This document shows, one piece after another, positions 16,402 through 25,457 of a stretch of 64,000 nt of DNA. Source of the DNA: Candidatus Heimdallarchaeota archaeon (lineage in GTDB: Archaea; Asgardarchaeota; Heimdallarchaeia; Hodarchaeales; Hodarchaeaceae); contig RDOB01000002.1 of NCBI GenBank assembly GCA_011364965.1, positions 186,001 to 250,000 on the forward strand, in the 5' to 3' direction. The notes under the pieces were generated by a model. That model worked only from the letters and a program-made list of their open reading frames with translations. It ran no database searches and was not told where the DNA came from. Each line of letters begins with the position of its first letter. Position 1 is the stretch's first letter. The translations under genes and the position numbers were made by a program.

Positions 16402-18882
16402 TCATGATGCAAATCTTCTTTTTGAGTAAAGTAATGCAATCAAGAATAAAGGAAAAATCGTTCCAATCAAGACAAAAGTCACTAGCTTTTCAGGATCCGT
16501 TATGGTTCGTTGGGGGGTTGCAGTTTTTAACTCCCCTTCTGCTAACCAAGCTATTGAATTAAAAGCTAAAATTTGATTATTTTCTGAGTCCCCAAAATAA
16601 GCAATGGGCGAAAAACCAATATTATCAAATATGATATCCGAACCAAATAATAAGATTTTTCCACCCTCGGGATTTGAATAAGAAACCAAAGTCGGATTTC
16701 CGCTATATTCAGCTAATATTGATGTGTGAGAACCTGATATTTGGAGAAAGTTTCCTCTGAATGGAAATTTTACAATATTGCTAGTGAAATTAGTCAAATA
16801 TGTAATTTCACTATCGATTAGAGACGAAATATAATTTGAAGTCACTTGTAATCCGAACGGGGAGAGAAATTTATTGAGATTGACTCTATCAAAATATCCA
16901 TTTTGTGTGTTTAGTATTAAAACTCCTCCTCCAATGGAGATATAATCTCGAATCGCATCAGCTGTTTTCTCAGACATTTTCAGATAGTTATTATTTGGAT
17001 TATATGTCCAGTCCATGTAGATATCTGATTTATTGGAAAAAGGGTTTGCTAAAATTAAGCAGTCATAATTTCGGAGTTTGGAGATTGTTAAATCCCCCTT
17101 GATATGTGGGGTCACGCTGTAGTTGTTTTCATATGCCAGTAATCTAGTAAGATTCGAGAACATACCGATTGTAGAGGAAGAGTCTCCCATTATTTCAAAC
17201 GCATCTGTTCCATATCCATGACGTGCTATTCGATTTAGTGATTCGTCAAATAGGACTCGATGAATGGGTTCTCTTATTTGAAATTCTATTGGAAAACTGG
17301 TTGATCCAATGGATACATTGAACGAGATTATTGTTTCTTCAGCAGAATTAGGTATAGAAAAGTTAAATTCCATTAATTTCGTTCCATTTTTTATATTCAG
17401 CAAATTCTTCGTATTTAAATACTGATTATAAGCTTTTGGAACCTCTATTGTAATTTCTGAATTAGAACTTTGAATTATACTAAGGTTAAAAGCGACAGAG
17501 CTTCCTTTAAATAGGATTTCATAGGGGTCAATCGGTAATTTCTGAGGATGAAAGTAAGAGAACTCTGGAGGATTTGTAGTTAAAGGCATTTGTTTTAAAA
17601 ATTCTAATGATCTTGATAAGTTAATAAATCCTGCTCCTTCTTCCCAAATTGCTTCCCCTATCGATTGAGCACCTTGCATCAATGCAGCTTTTATAGTTCC
17701 TGCAGTATAAGGTTGATTAATGGATTTTAAATAATCGATTAATAATGCAGCACCTCCAGCAACAATTGGCGCTGCCATTGAAGTTCCTGATTTTGTTGTA
17801 TACCCCGAAGCAACATTACTTGGTCCAATAAGGGATGTTCCAGGAGCGGTGATATCTGGTTTCATAGAATAATCTACTTTTGGCCCGTGTGATGAGAAAT
17901 CTGCGATCTTATTACAATCAGAATTTGTAGCTGCTACTGAAATGCTTTGTAAAGATGTTCCAGGATTATTTAAAGTTCCTCTATCTCCAAATGCCGTACC
18001 AGAATTGCCTGCAGACACAGTTACAACTATATTATACATCAGGCTGATATAGTTGAGAATTTCATCTCTTATTCCCCCATTCAAGTTGTGGTATTGACCA
18101 ATTGATAGATTGATGACATCCACCGAATTAGCTACCAGAAAATCAATCGCTGAAAGAACTCCAGCTGTCGTTTCCTCTCCCCCGCCATTTCCTGCTCCAA
18201 GAACTGAGAACGTATGAATTATTTTAGCACTATAAATTTCCGATTCAGGAGCAATTCCAGTAGTAGTACCTGCAGCTAATCCCGCAACATGAGTGCCATG
18301 ACCATGCGCATCCTCTGCGGAAAAAATATCCTCAGAGTATCCATTTATTGTATTAACAAAGACTTCTCGGGACTTTACCCTTTCTCCTAGCTCAATTGGA
18401 TGAGAGTAAACCCCCGTATCAACGATTCCGATCTTGGCGCGCTGCCCTTTTATATTTTGACTGTGAAGATAGCTAGCGAAAGTTAAATCTCGGATATGCT
18501 CTGAAATAATCTTCATAGAACTAATGTTCTCTTCAATTGTGTTTTTGTACCCGATCAACTGCTGATTAAGCTCACTATGAGCAATTTGAGACGAATAATT
18601 CTTATAGAATGCAATCTTCTCTTCTGTTGTGTCAAATTTTAGATGAGCTGCAGGAAAATTCTGATAAATGGTGAGAAGAGCTTTCTCTGAATAGATTGAG
18701 TTTGGGACTTTTCCTTTAAATAAACAGATTATATCAAGAAAGTTTTCATTTTTACTATCATAGGTGTTAAATTCTTCTTCAATCCCCATATCTCTATTTG
18801 GAGGAAATAATGAGTTCAAATTCAAGATTATAAGGCTGGGGAGTATCAATAGCAATATTATTTCTCTATAAAGATTTTTCAT
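16402..18882 (-). CDS. Membrane-anchored subtilisin-like serine protease
   Basis: An 826-residue secreted peptidase of family S8. An N-terminal hydrophobic signal (residues about 7-27) is followed by a prodomain-like stretch. The catalytic domain has Asp in IGIVDTGVYSHP, His in GHGTHVAGL, oxyanion Asn in VSAGNSG and Ser in GTSMAAPIVAGG. A beta-rich region and an alpha/beta domain around SIGGGVLILNTQNG (like a class I glutaminase fold or DUF4350) follow. The C-terminus is one membrane helix (TFVLIGTIFPLFLIALL) with a short basic tail. It would sit outside the cell, held in the membrane. A second subtilase with the same plan is at 34637-37348. Confidence 0.93.
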   Translation of the reverse strand: MKNLYREIILLLILPSLIILNLNSLFPPNRDMGIEEEFNTYDSKNENFLDIICLFKGKVPNSIYSEKALLTIYQNFPAAHLKFDTTEEKIAFYKNYSSQIAHSELNQQLIGYKNTIEENISSMKIISEHIRDLTFASYLHSQNIKGQRAKIGIVDTGVYSHPIELGERVKSREVFVNTINGYSEDIFSAEDAHGHGTHVAGLAAGTTTGIAPESEIYSAKIIHTFSVLGAGNGGGEETTAGVLSAIDFLVANSVDVINLSIGQYHNLNGGIRDEILNYISLMYNIVVTVSAGNSGTAFGDRGTLNNPGTSLQSISVAATNSDCNKIADFSSHGPKVDYSMKPDITAPGTSLIGPSNVASGYTTKSGTSMAAPIVAGGAALLIDYLKSINQPYTAGTIKAALMQGAQSIGEAIWEEGAGFINLSRSLEFLKQMPLTTNPPEFSYFHPQKLPIDPYEILFKGSSVAFNLSIIQSSNSEITIEVPKAYNQYLNTKNLLNIKNGTKLMEFNFSIPNSAEETIISFNVSIGSTSFPIEFQIREPIHRVLFDESLNRIARHGYGTDAFEIMGDSSSTIGMFSNLTRLLAYENNYSVTPHIKGDLTISKLRNYDCLILANPFSNKSDIYMDWTYNPNNNYLKMSEKTADAIRDYISIGGGVLILNTQNGYFDRVNLNKFLSPFGLQVTSNYISSLIDSEITYLTNFTSNIVKFPFRGNFLQISGSHTSILAEYSGNPTLVSYSNPEGGKILLFGSDIIFDNIGFSPIAYFGDSENNQILAFNSIAWLAEGELKTATPQRTITDPEKLVTFVLIGTIFPLFLIALLYSKRRFAS

Positions 18883-18936
18883 TTACATATAACCCATATA
18901 ATCCAAATAGGAACGTTAATATTCAAATAAAGCATG

Positions 18937-19803
18937 TTATAACCATGATAGCACTATTAATAACTTTTTTAGTGAACTATTTTCCAAGCGATGGATTTTT
19001 ACTCCTTTCGATACTTCAAACTGAAAATCTTGTGTTCCTGCAGCTACCCATGGTCCCGAATTCATAAATTTTAACGAAATTTCATGTCTTTGCTCTAATG
19101 TTTCTGCACCACGAATTACATCATCCCCTTGAATAATAATTTGATTTAAACCTTCAATTCCTGAGGTTTCCAAAGAGATTTTAATTTTTAAATCTGTAAG
19201 GGTAATTCTTTGCATGGGATCATCTTTGTACTTGGCAAAGGATTTAATTAAACGAGCTCGAATCGGTTTTTTAATAAATTTATCTTCTTTCGAGATATAC
19301 GGTAGAATTTCATTCTTGAAAAATATCTCACATAAATCAAAAGGTTCCATTAGAACTAATTTCACTGTGGGAAAATAGATAAATCTAAAGCGTTTACGAA
19401 GTGTAGCAATTCTGGATGAAGATTCGGCAATAATAAATGTAGCTTGTTCACTTAGATCTGTACTCGTGATCCTTCCCTTGGCCTTTCCTTCTTCAGTTAC
19501 GTATGGGGTAACATTGAATGATTTTTGCCTATTATACAGATCAACTAACGGCTTAATCCTTTCTACTGAATAAGCTTGCCACCAAACACTAGATAGGTCA
19601 AAATTTTCTGCAACTTTCGTTAAATGTTTGCTTTGAGAAATTTTTAGATCATTTACAATTTCTATTACTTTATCACGATTATCTTCAGATAATAATCCGT
19701 TCGGTTTTAGCTCAAGGGTCTTTTTTTGCCATCTTTCAACAAGGTCTTGAAAAATATAGGTCGGGAGAGACTCCAGATAATCATATTCAGGTTCAAACCC
19801 CAC
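18937..19803 (-). CDS. Uncharacterised protein paired with Rab-like GTPase
   Basis: A 288-residue soluble protein that I do not recognise. The first half is helical (FQDLVERWQKKTLEL, then DKVIEIVNDLKISQS); the second half is beta-rich and ends with a hydrophobic KKLLIVLSWL. The start is GTG at 19803 with AAGGTGA upstream. It lies 31 bases downstream of the small GTPase gene on the same strand, so it is probably its co-expressed partner: an effector, a regulator or a membrane adaptor. The pairing is seen; the functional link is inferred. Confidence 0.6.
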   Translation of the reverse strand: MGFEPEYDYLESLPTYIFQDLVERWQKKTLELKPNGLLSEDNRDKVIEIVNDLKISQSKHLTKVAENFDLSSVWWQAYSVERIKPLVDLYNRQKSFNVTPYVTEEGKAKGRITSTDLSEQATFIIAESSSRIATLRKRFRFIYFPTVKLVLMEPFDLCEIFFKNEILPYISKEDKFIKKPIRARLIKSFAKYKDDPMQRITLTDLKIKISLETSGIEGLNQIIIQGDDVIRGAETLEQRHEISLKFMNSGPWVAAGTQDFQFEVSKGVKIHRLENSSLKKLLIVLSWL

Positions 19804-19834
19804 TATATCTCACCTTAAATATATAGAATCAAGA

Positions 19835-20383
19835 TTATTTACCAACTTCATCAAAGAAGCTTTGAGCTAAGGCTTTAAAAGCGTCATCTACCTTTAGATT
19901 TTCTTTAGCAGAAGCAGAAATGTGACCAATTGCACCCATACGTTTAGCAAGCGAGTTTCCTTCCTCCTCTTCAACCATGCGATAGTCTTCAAGATCTGAT
20001 TTATTGCCTACTAGAATCGTTTTAATTGCTGATTTTGTTGTATCAGGTTGACTACAAAATTCCATTAATTCTTTATACCAAGGATCCATTATATTTTCAA
20101 GTGTTTCAGCTCTAGTGACATCATAGACAAACATAGCAAGGTGTGCACCTTTGAAAAACATATGACGGATAGCAGCAAAACGCGCTTGTCCCCCAATATC
20201 GTTTATAGAAAGAGTTACGGTTCGTCCATCTTTCAATTTAACCTGTTTAGACGAAATATCCAGCCCTACAGTTAATTGGTAAGAATGTCTAAAACGTGCA
20301 TGGACAAATTGGGATATCAATGAAGTTTTTCCGACTCCAGGGTCACCCAAGAGTACAAGTTTTAGTACTAATTTTTGTTTCAT
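19835..20383 (-). CDS. Rab/Ras-like small GTPase
   Basis: A 182-residue small GTPase. Motifs in order: P-loop GDPGVGKT (13-20), switch I Thr in LTVG (38), G3 as DIGGQ (62-66), G4 NKSD and G5 SAS. G3 normally reads DTAGQ in Rab and Ras; here Thr-Ala is Ile-Gly, while the catalytic Gln is kept. There is no C-terminal Cys, so prenyl anchoring as in eukaryotic Rabs is not possible. ATG at 20383 has AGGGG upstream; a TTG 42 bases earlier would add a Gly/Ser tail of no family meaning. It is followed by the uncharacterised 288-residue gene. Confidence 0.92.
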   Translation of the reverse strand: MKQKLVLKLVLLGDPGVGKTSLISQFVHARFRHSYQLTVGLDISSKQVKLKDGRTVTLSINDIGGQARFAAIRHMFFKGAHLAMFVYDVTRAETLENIMDPWYKELMEFCSQPDTTKSAIKTILVGNKSDLEDYRMVEEEEGNSLAKRMGAIGHISASAKENLKVDDAFKALAQSFFDEVGK

Positions 20384-20653
20384 AATTTGAACCCCTGAAC
20401 CACCTGTATATTTATTTGATGACAATTGTATTATTCCTTTTAGGTCTGTCTTTAGCGGACAAAAATTTTTCTAGTCCAAATGTTGAAGGATTAAAAAAGA
20501 AAAAATCCACTAATTAAAATAATTTGGAGAAAGGGAGTCATTGTTCTTTTTTAAACATATCCGATTTTCCTCGCTCAAAGATTCCTTCTTCGAGGCTAAT
20601 TTCGGCAGAGCGGTTATCAATTTTCTCAGAATGTTATGATTTTAATAACTCTC

Positions 20654-21412
20654 TTACCTTTTACGCGTTCGTTGAGTTTTCCATATTTTTCTCATAAATT
20701 CCAGTCTAAAGAAAAATTCTAAACTTAAAAAAATCCATCTAGCAGTATCAATAGAGGGATTGATATATGAATTTCTTTTAGAATTCCCTTTAAGCAAGGA
20801 ATGTTTGTAAATCGTCTTAATTGGGATTTCCTGAATTCTTTTATTTAAAAACCACGCAATGAATAGGATTTCTGTTTCCAAGTCAAATTTATTTTTAGTT
20901 AATCCTCTATTTATGATTTCAAGTAATGCACTACGCTTATAGCATCGAAAACCACATTGTACATCAGAGATGTTCCATCGAAGCCAAAAGGTACACCAAT
21001 GTGAGGTTATTTTATTAGAGAGTCTATTCCGCGCAGGCATTCTATCATAATTACGTTTCCCAACCAAAATATCAACATTTTTTTTGTTTATGATTTGAAA
21101 GAATTGCTCGAAATCTTCAATGCTATGCTGTCCATCTGCGTCAAGGGTAAAAATCCATCTTGCCCAAGGAAATTTGTCCAAAATTATCGGATACGTGTGA
21201 CGTAGTATAAAACCCTTCCCGCTATTATTGGGATTGTGAATGATTTGAATGTTTTTTTCTCTCGCAATTTCTCTGGTATTGTCCGTAGAACCATCATCAG
21301 CTAAAATAATCTGTTTACTGCCAAAATAAAACATAAGTTTTTCTAGCAACTCAGAAAGCCCTTTTGATTCATTATATGCTGGAAGGACTACCAAACTTTT
21401 TTTAATGATCAA
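20654..21412 (-). CDS. Family 2 glycosyltransferase (DPM1/DPG synthase-like)
   Basis: 252 residues of GT2 type: VLPAYNES at the start, LADDGSTDNT, the DxD-like TLDADGQHS, and QCGFRCYKRSA, typical of polyprenyl-phosphate mannose/glucose synthases. Such enzymes charge dolichol phosphate with a sugar on the cytoplasmic face, for glycans or S-layer N-glycosylation. It has no clear C-terminal membrane helices, only hydrophobic WIFLSLEFFF. The start is a TTG at 21412 (GGGGG upstream), since the catalytic fold begins at once. It stands alone on the minus strand. Confidence 0.88.
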   Translation of the reverse strand: MIIKKSLVVLPAYNESKGLSELLEKLMFYFGSKQIILADDGSTDNTREIAREKNIQIIHNPNNSGKGFILRHTYPIILDKFPWARWIFTLDADGQHSIEDFEQFFQIINKKNVDILVGKRNYDRMPARNRLSNKITSHWCTFWLRWNISDVQCGFRCYKRSALLEIINRGLTKNKFDLETEILFIAWFLNKRIQEIPIKTIYKHSLLKGNSKRNSYINPSIDTARWIFLSLEFFFRLEFMRKIWKTQRTRKR

Positions 21413-21546
21413 ATGAAAGCCCCCAAGGCCGATATATCGCAGAATGGGATTTCAAATATTAACAATATTTATCTATTTTTTATCTTAAATAAACCTGTCT
21501 GAAAATTATCGGAATATGATGCCCATTTTCCTAGACTGACGCCTAA

Positions 21547-21729
21547 AATGATTTGGATACGCATAAATTCAACCTGAAAGAGGATTTATGCTCCTTAAAG
21601 CCAACTGGATATACTGCAGAAGGCAATACAAAATATAAACCATTCAGTGATGTCATAGTCTCACCAAAAAACATATTCTGGGATAAATTAGATAAGATTA
21701 CAGAGCTAATAGGAAAAAAACTTTTTTAA
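21547..21729 (+). pseudogene. Possible gene remnant (60 codons, no start)
   Basis: The 581-base gap 21413-21993 has no intact gene. Within it a 60-codon open stretch on the plus strand, bounded by stops and lacking any start codon, reads like a real protein tail (KPTGYTAEGNTKYKPFSD, then NIFWDKLDKITELIGKK). It may be the 3' end of a lost gene. Chance is possible because the region is short. Confidence 0.25.
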
Positions 21730-21993
21730 TATTGATTAAGCAGATAATTCATATCATTGGAGCTCAGTTATTCCATTTATCTATCCTCAAGAAGAATTTC
21801 TTAATGTTTTTATGTAAATAATGACAAGATTACAATAAATTTCATAAATTAAGAAATTAAAAGGACTAATGGCTTACATTATTCCAGTAATCATGGAATT
21901 CCATATTAAATTACGAAAACTGAATAATTCTCTCAATTAAATTTATTTTACAAAGAAAATTTATTTATTTCATGCAATCAAAGTTGATAGGAA

Positions 21994-22719
21994 ATGCCAG
22001 CAGATAAATCTGTTTCCAAGTATGTTCGTGAAATTCTTGATCAAGATCCGTCACTAGTTCATGAGCTTCAACAAAGGAAAACAGCTCAGCGTGAAATCGC
22101 AAAGAAAATTAAACATCAATTAATTGACAGTGATAATTTTCCAGAAAAAGACCCCGTTAAGCTAGAAGGAAATGTAGCAGTTGCAATCACAAGATATCTA
22201 AAAAGACTTCGCGAACAACAAGAAGAATTACTCGGAGTTAAACGGGTTCAAGATGTTTTAAAGAAAGGCACAACTGAAGTCACAGATGGATTAAAGCATT
22301 ACAAAATTAATTTTCATGAGGAAGCAGAAAGACCTATTGTAGTCAATGAAGTGATTACACAGCTTGAGAGAGAAGAAATAAGCTCTGCAATACTAAACCA
22401 CCAAAGTATTGAATTATATGTTAAGAAAATGTCTGAGAGCACATTTAAAGAGAGTTTAAAAGGAATTAACGAAATAGATGTAATAAAACTTCAAGATTCA
22501 CTCAGTTTGTTAAAATTGGTTCTTCCCAAGAAAGCAGAGGAGATACCAGGAATATTAGCTCATGTTTCATCTTTATTAGCAGATCAGGCAATATCCCTTT
22601 ATGATACAATGGTTCTTCATTCAGATCATTTAATCATAATATTTGTTATAAGCGAACAGCATGCATCTAAAGCCAGAGATATTTTATTAAAACTCAATAA
22701 TGATGTACAAAAAAACTAA
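21994..22719 (+). CDS. ACT-like domain protein upstream of adenylate kinase
   Basis: A 241-residue protein. The first about 100 residues are helical and charged (REILDQDPSLVHELQ, then QREIAKKIKHQLI), with a helix-turn-helix-like look. The C-terminal 75 residues resemble an ACT small-molecule-binding domain: LLKLVLPKKAEEIPGILAHV, SSLLADQAISLYDT, then HLIIIFVISEQHASKA. A DNA-binding plus ACT layout occurs in archaeal regulators of amino-acid metabolism (COG2150 style), but the match is by pattern only. Its stop is 13 bases before the adk ATG, so the two are probably co-transcribed. Function uncertain. Confidence 0.65.
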   Translation: MPADKSVSKYVREILDQDPSLVHELQQRKTAQREIAKKIKHQLIDSDNFPEKDPVKLEGNVAVAITRYLKRLREQQEELLGVKRVQDVLKKGTTEVTDGLKHYKINFHEEAERPIVVNEVITQLEREEISSAILNHQSIELYVKKMSESTFKESLKGINEIDVIKLQDSLSLLKLVLPKKAEEIPGILAHVSSLLADQAISLYDTMVLHSDHLIIIFVISEQHASKARDILLKLNNDVQKN

Positions 22720-22732
22720 TGAGGTATTAACA

Positions 22733-23374
22733 ATGAAATTAATTATGTTAGGAGCCCCAGGTTCAGGAAAGGGAACCCAAGCTAAATTCATAACTAAAGA
22801 TAGAAATATTCCTCAAATAAGTACTGGAGATCTTTTAAGATCGGCAGTAAAAGCCAATACTGAGTTGGGACGTGAAGCTAAGAAATATATGGATGCAGGT
22901 AAACTTGTACCAGATGATTTAGTTTTGCAACTACTTAAAGAACGCATATCGCAGGATGATTGTGCGAATGGTTTTATCCTTGATGGCTATCCTCGTAATC
23001 TGGCTCAAGCGGAAGAATTGCGAAATATAACAGAGATTGATATGGTTATAAATATTGAAGTTGATTATGGACTTCTAGTAACTAGGATCACAGGAAGAAG
23101 AACATGTAAAAATTGTGGGGCTATTTACCATATAGAATACAGCCCTCCTAATAACCCAGGTATTTGCGATAAATGTTCAGGTGAACTTTACCAGCGTGAT
23201 GATGATACTGAACAAACTGTACGAAAAAGGCTAGATACGTATGAGAAGGAGACCAAACCGTTAATTGATTATTATATAAATAAAAAACTCTTACATACAG
23301 TGATCAGTGATAGTACAATTGAAGCAATGAAATTGAAAGTAATAAATCTTCTGAATGATTACTTTTCTGCTTAA
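22733..23374 (+). CDS. adk: Adenylate kinase with zinc-type LID
   Basis: 213 residues, the usual long bacterial-type adenylate kinase (ATP + AMP to 2 ADP). P-loop GAPGSGKGTQ, NMP-site TGDLLR, ILDGYPRN, and LID domain with four Cys for zinc (CKNC, then CDKC). ATG at 22733 is preceded by GAGGT at 22721-22725, which decides against an in-frame ATG 33 bases earlier that overlaps the upstream gene. Several archaea use the unrelated trimeric AdkA, so this long zinc form is worth noting. Identity is secure. Confidence 0.96.
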   Translation: MKLIMLGAPGSGKGTQAKFITKDRNIPQISTGDLLRSAVKANTELGREAKKYMDAGKLVPDDLVLQLLKERISQDDCANGFILDGYPRNLAQAEELRNITEIDMVINIEVDYGLLVTRITGRRTCKNCGAIYHIEYSPPNNPGICDKCSGELYQRDDDTEQTVRKRLDTYEKETKPLIDYYINKKLLHTVISDSTIEAMKLKVINLLNDYFSA

Positions 23375-23401
23375 ATGGAATTTAAAATCATTTTCTTCTT
23401 T

Positions 23402-25255
23402 TTATTTAAATAGTTGATCTATATGATTGATCAATTTAACTTCCAAAGAGATATTAGCTTCTCTTGGGTCTCCATTTAAAAGGAAAATAATTTTTTCTCC
23501 ACTTTCAGGATTTGATTGTAATAGAAATGAACAGATTTCTGCATCTGTTGGATTTTCTGCAAAAAAAATCAATTTTCTTTTTCTGCGTATTAATCCCCTC
23601 TCTGCGATGAGATCAGGTTCAGCTCCACGTCTATTTGTATTGGTGAAATTTAACTGCACGGTCCATCCCGCTCGTTGAAGATATCTAATTGTTAATGTTC
23701 TAGTATTCTCTTCAGATCTTACTCGAGATTGTACTTCAGTTTGGAAGCTAGTAATATCTTCCTCTGATTCCTCTATTGATGGAGGTTCTAGTTCTCTCTC
23801 AAAAAATGTCGATTCAGACACTGAAACTTCTACAGGACTTTGATGTGCTCTAAATAATCGCTCTAGTGCCTGAGTTCGTTCATCTAGAGACTCATTTTGA
23901 GAGGAGGGACTAGGAATAAGAGAAGGCTTATCAATTTGCAATGATTCTTGTTCAAAGGTTTCCAGTTCTTCCTCAATTTGCTGAGACGTGAAGAGTGCTT
24001 CTAATGTTTCAATAGTAGGGGGTTTCAATTGTTCAGAAAAATCAACTGCTCCTTCAGTTTGCGTGGATTGAAGGTTGGTAATTGTACTTCTAAGATTAAT
24101 TCTTTCTTGTTCTGAATTTCCTGTACCTTGAAGTAAATCTTCAACAGGTAAATGTAAAGCGCTACGGGTAAATTTTAAATCTGAATAGAGTCTTCCCCGT
24201 TTATTAGATATATCTAATAATTTGTTTATTTCCAGAACTTTTTCTCTTAGTGTTTTATCCAGCGAGTCAATTTTTTCCTTTGGGATTTGCCTTAAAAAAT
24301 ATTCAGCTTCGTTGTATCTATCAGATTCAAGGGAATGTATGGTTAATAACAATAGAGCTTTAATTACATATTCTTCAGTTTCAGAAGAAAGAGGAAAAAG
24401 GCTGATTTCCTTGAGAATTTTATTTTTTTGCCAATTCTCATCCAATTTTCCATAAAGTGTTGCTTGATGATAAAGTGATTGAATTGTTCCCAATTGATTG
24501 GTTGAGATCTTGAATTTAGTATAGGATATTTTCAAATATTCTAATGCCTGAATTGAGTATCCGATTTCTTCGAATTCGCAATAGATTTCAAATGCAATTA
24601 ATCCTTGCATATCTGCAATTTTCTGTAAATCTTTTGCCTGATTCAAGTACTTTGCTTTATCATATGCGATTTCTAAGACATTTAATGCCTCATCCTTTAG
24701 ACCCTCTTCATAAAAGAAGAATGCAGAATTACGATAGAGATCAAGAGAAGTTTTCGAATTTTCTTCCAAATCTGCTGCAATCCGGTATAGCTTAGCTGCT
24801 GATTGATGATTATTAATTTTAGTATATGAAAATGCCAAATTCCTTGATACAATAGAGATTGCTTGTAAGTCAGGGTTCTTTTCTTGCTTTCTAGTAAGCT
24901 TTAATGCAGTTTTAAGAATAATAACCGAATGTTCAAACAATTCTAAATTTTGAAACTCAATACCCACTCCAAGGAGCACAGATGCATAAAGTAAGGGTTT
25001 TTGTGGTTTCTCAGAGAAAAATGAAGTAGCTGAAGAAATAATTTCAAGCGATTTGTTCGATTGCTTATCAGCCCCATAAGCTAATGCAAGATATGAATAA
25101 ACAATGCCTAAAAGGCTTGATAGAGTGGGAGTTTGCTTCGATGCTATTGTAATGGCCTTTTCAAATGACGTTATAGCAAGGTTAAAGTTACCCTTTGTAA
25201 GGGCTTGTTTTCCAAGCTTTATTCTTTTACTAAGTTCTTCTCTAAGCTCCGACAT
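23402..25255 (-). CDS. TPR protein with C-terminal restriction-nuclease-like domain
   Basis: 617 residues. Residues 1-320 are TPR repeats (for example LAITSFEKAITIAS, HQSAAKLYRIAADLE). A polar linker with repeated 'ERLFRAHQ'-like elements spans about 360-510. The last about 100 residues (TIRYLQRAGWTVQLNF, then GAEPDLIAERGLIRRKRKLIFF) form an alpha/beta domain that resembles Mrr or RecB-like PD-(D/E)xK folds. A PD occurs and K follows later, but the full catalytic set is not clear, so it may be inactive. It converges with adk over a 27-base T-rich spacer. No methylase is nearby, so ordinary restriction-modification is unlikely. Confidence 0.7.
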   Translation of the reverse strand: MSELREELSKRIKLGKQALTKGNFNLAITSFEKAITIASKQTPTLSSLLGIVYSYLALAYGADKQSNKSLEIISSATSFFSEKPQKPLLYASVLLGVGIEFQNLELFEHSVIILKTALKLTRKQEKNPDLQAISIVSRNLAFSYTKINNHQSAAKLYRIAADLEENSKTSLDLYRNSAFFFYEEGLKDEALNVLEIAYDKAKYLNQAKDLQKIADMQGLIAFEIYCEFEEIGYSIQALEYLKISYTKFKISTNQLGTIQSLYHQATLYGKLDENWQKNKILKEISLFPLSSETEEYVIKALLLLTIHSLESDRYNEAEYFLRQIPKEKIDSLDKTLREKVLEINKLLDISNKRGRLYSDLKFTRSALHLPVEDLLQGTGNSEQERINLRSTITNLQSTQTEGAVDFSEQLKPPTIETLEALFTSQQIEEELETFEQESLQIDKPSLIPSPSSQNESLDERTQALERLFRAHQSPVEVSVSESTFFERELEPPSIEESEEDITSFQTEVQSRVRSEENTRTLTIRYLQRAGWTVQLNFTNTNRRGAEPDLIAERGLIRRKRKLIFFAENPTDAEICSFLLQSNPESGEKIIFLLNGDPREANISLEVKLINHIDQLFK

Positions 25256-25457
25256 GCAATCAAGATGTGCTAGGTTGAAGATAATCTTAAAACTTTCGTT
25301 TTGTCTTTAGCACAAAGAGCAACCTTAAAAAAAGTAATTTTAGATCCCCCAAATAGACCTTTCTAAAGCATTCTATCGTTGAATGCTCCTCAAAGGAGAG
25401 ATCATCAACAGAGTTCATGTATGAAATACCATCCAACGTCAGATCACGGTGAAACTA

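Noticed and set aside
22700..22732. Earlier in-frame ATG of adenylate kinase
   Set aside because: It would overlap the preceding gene and add residues absent from the family; GAGGT marks the ATG at 22733.
23402..25255. Restriction-modification system from the nuclease-like C-terminus
   Set aside because: No methyltransferase or specificity gene is nearby and the protein is mostly TPR.
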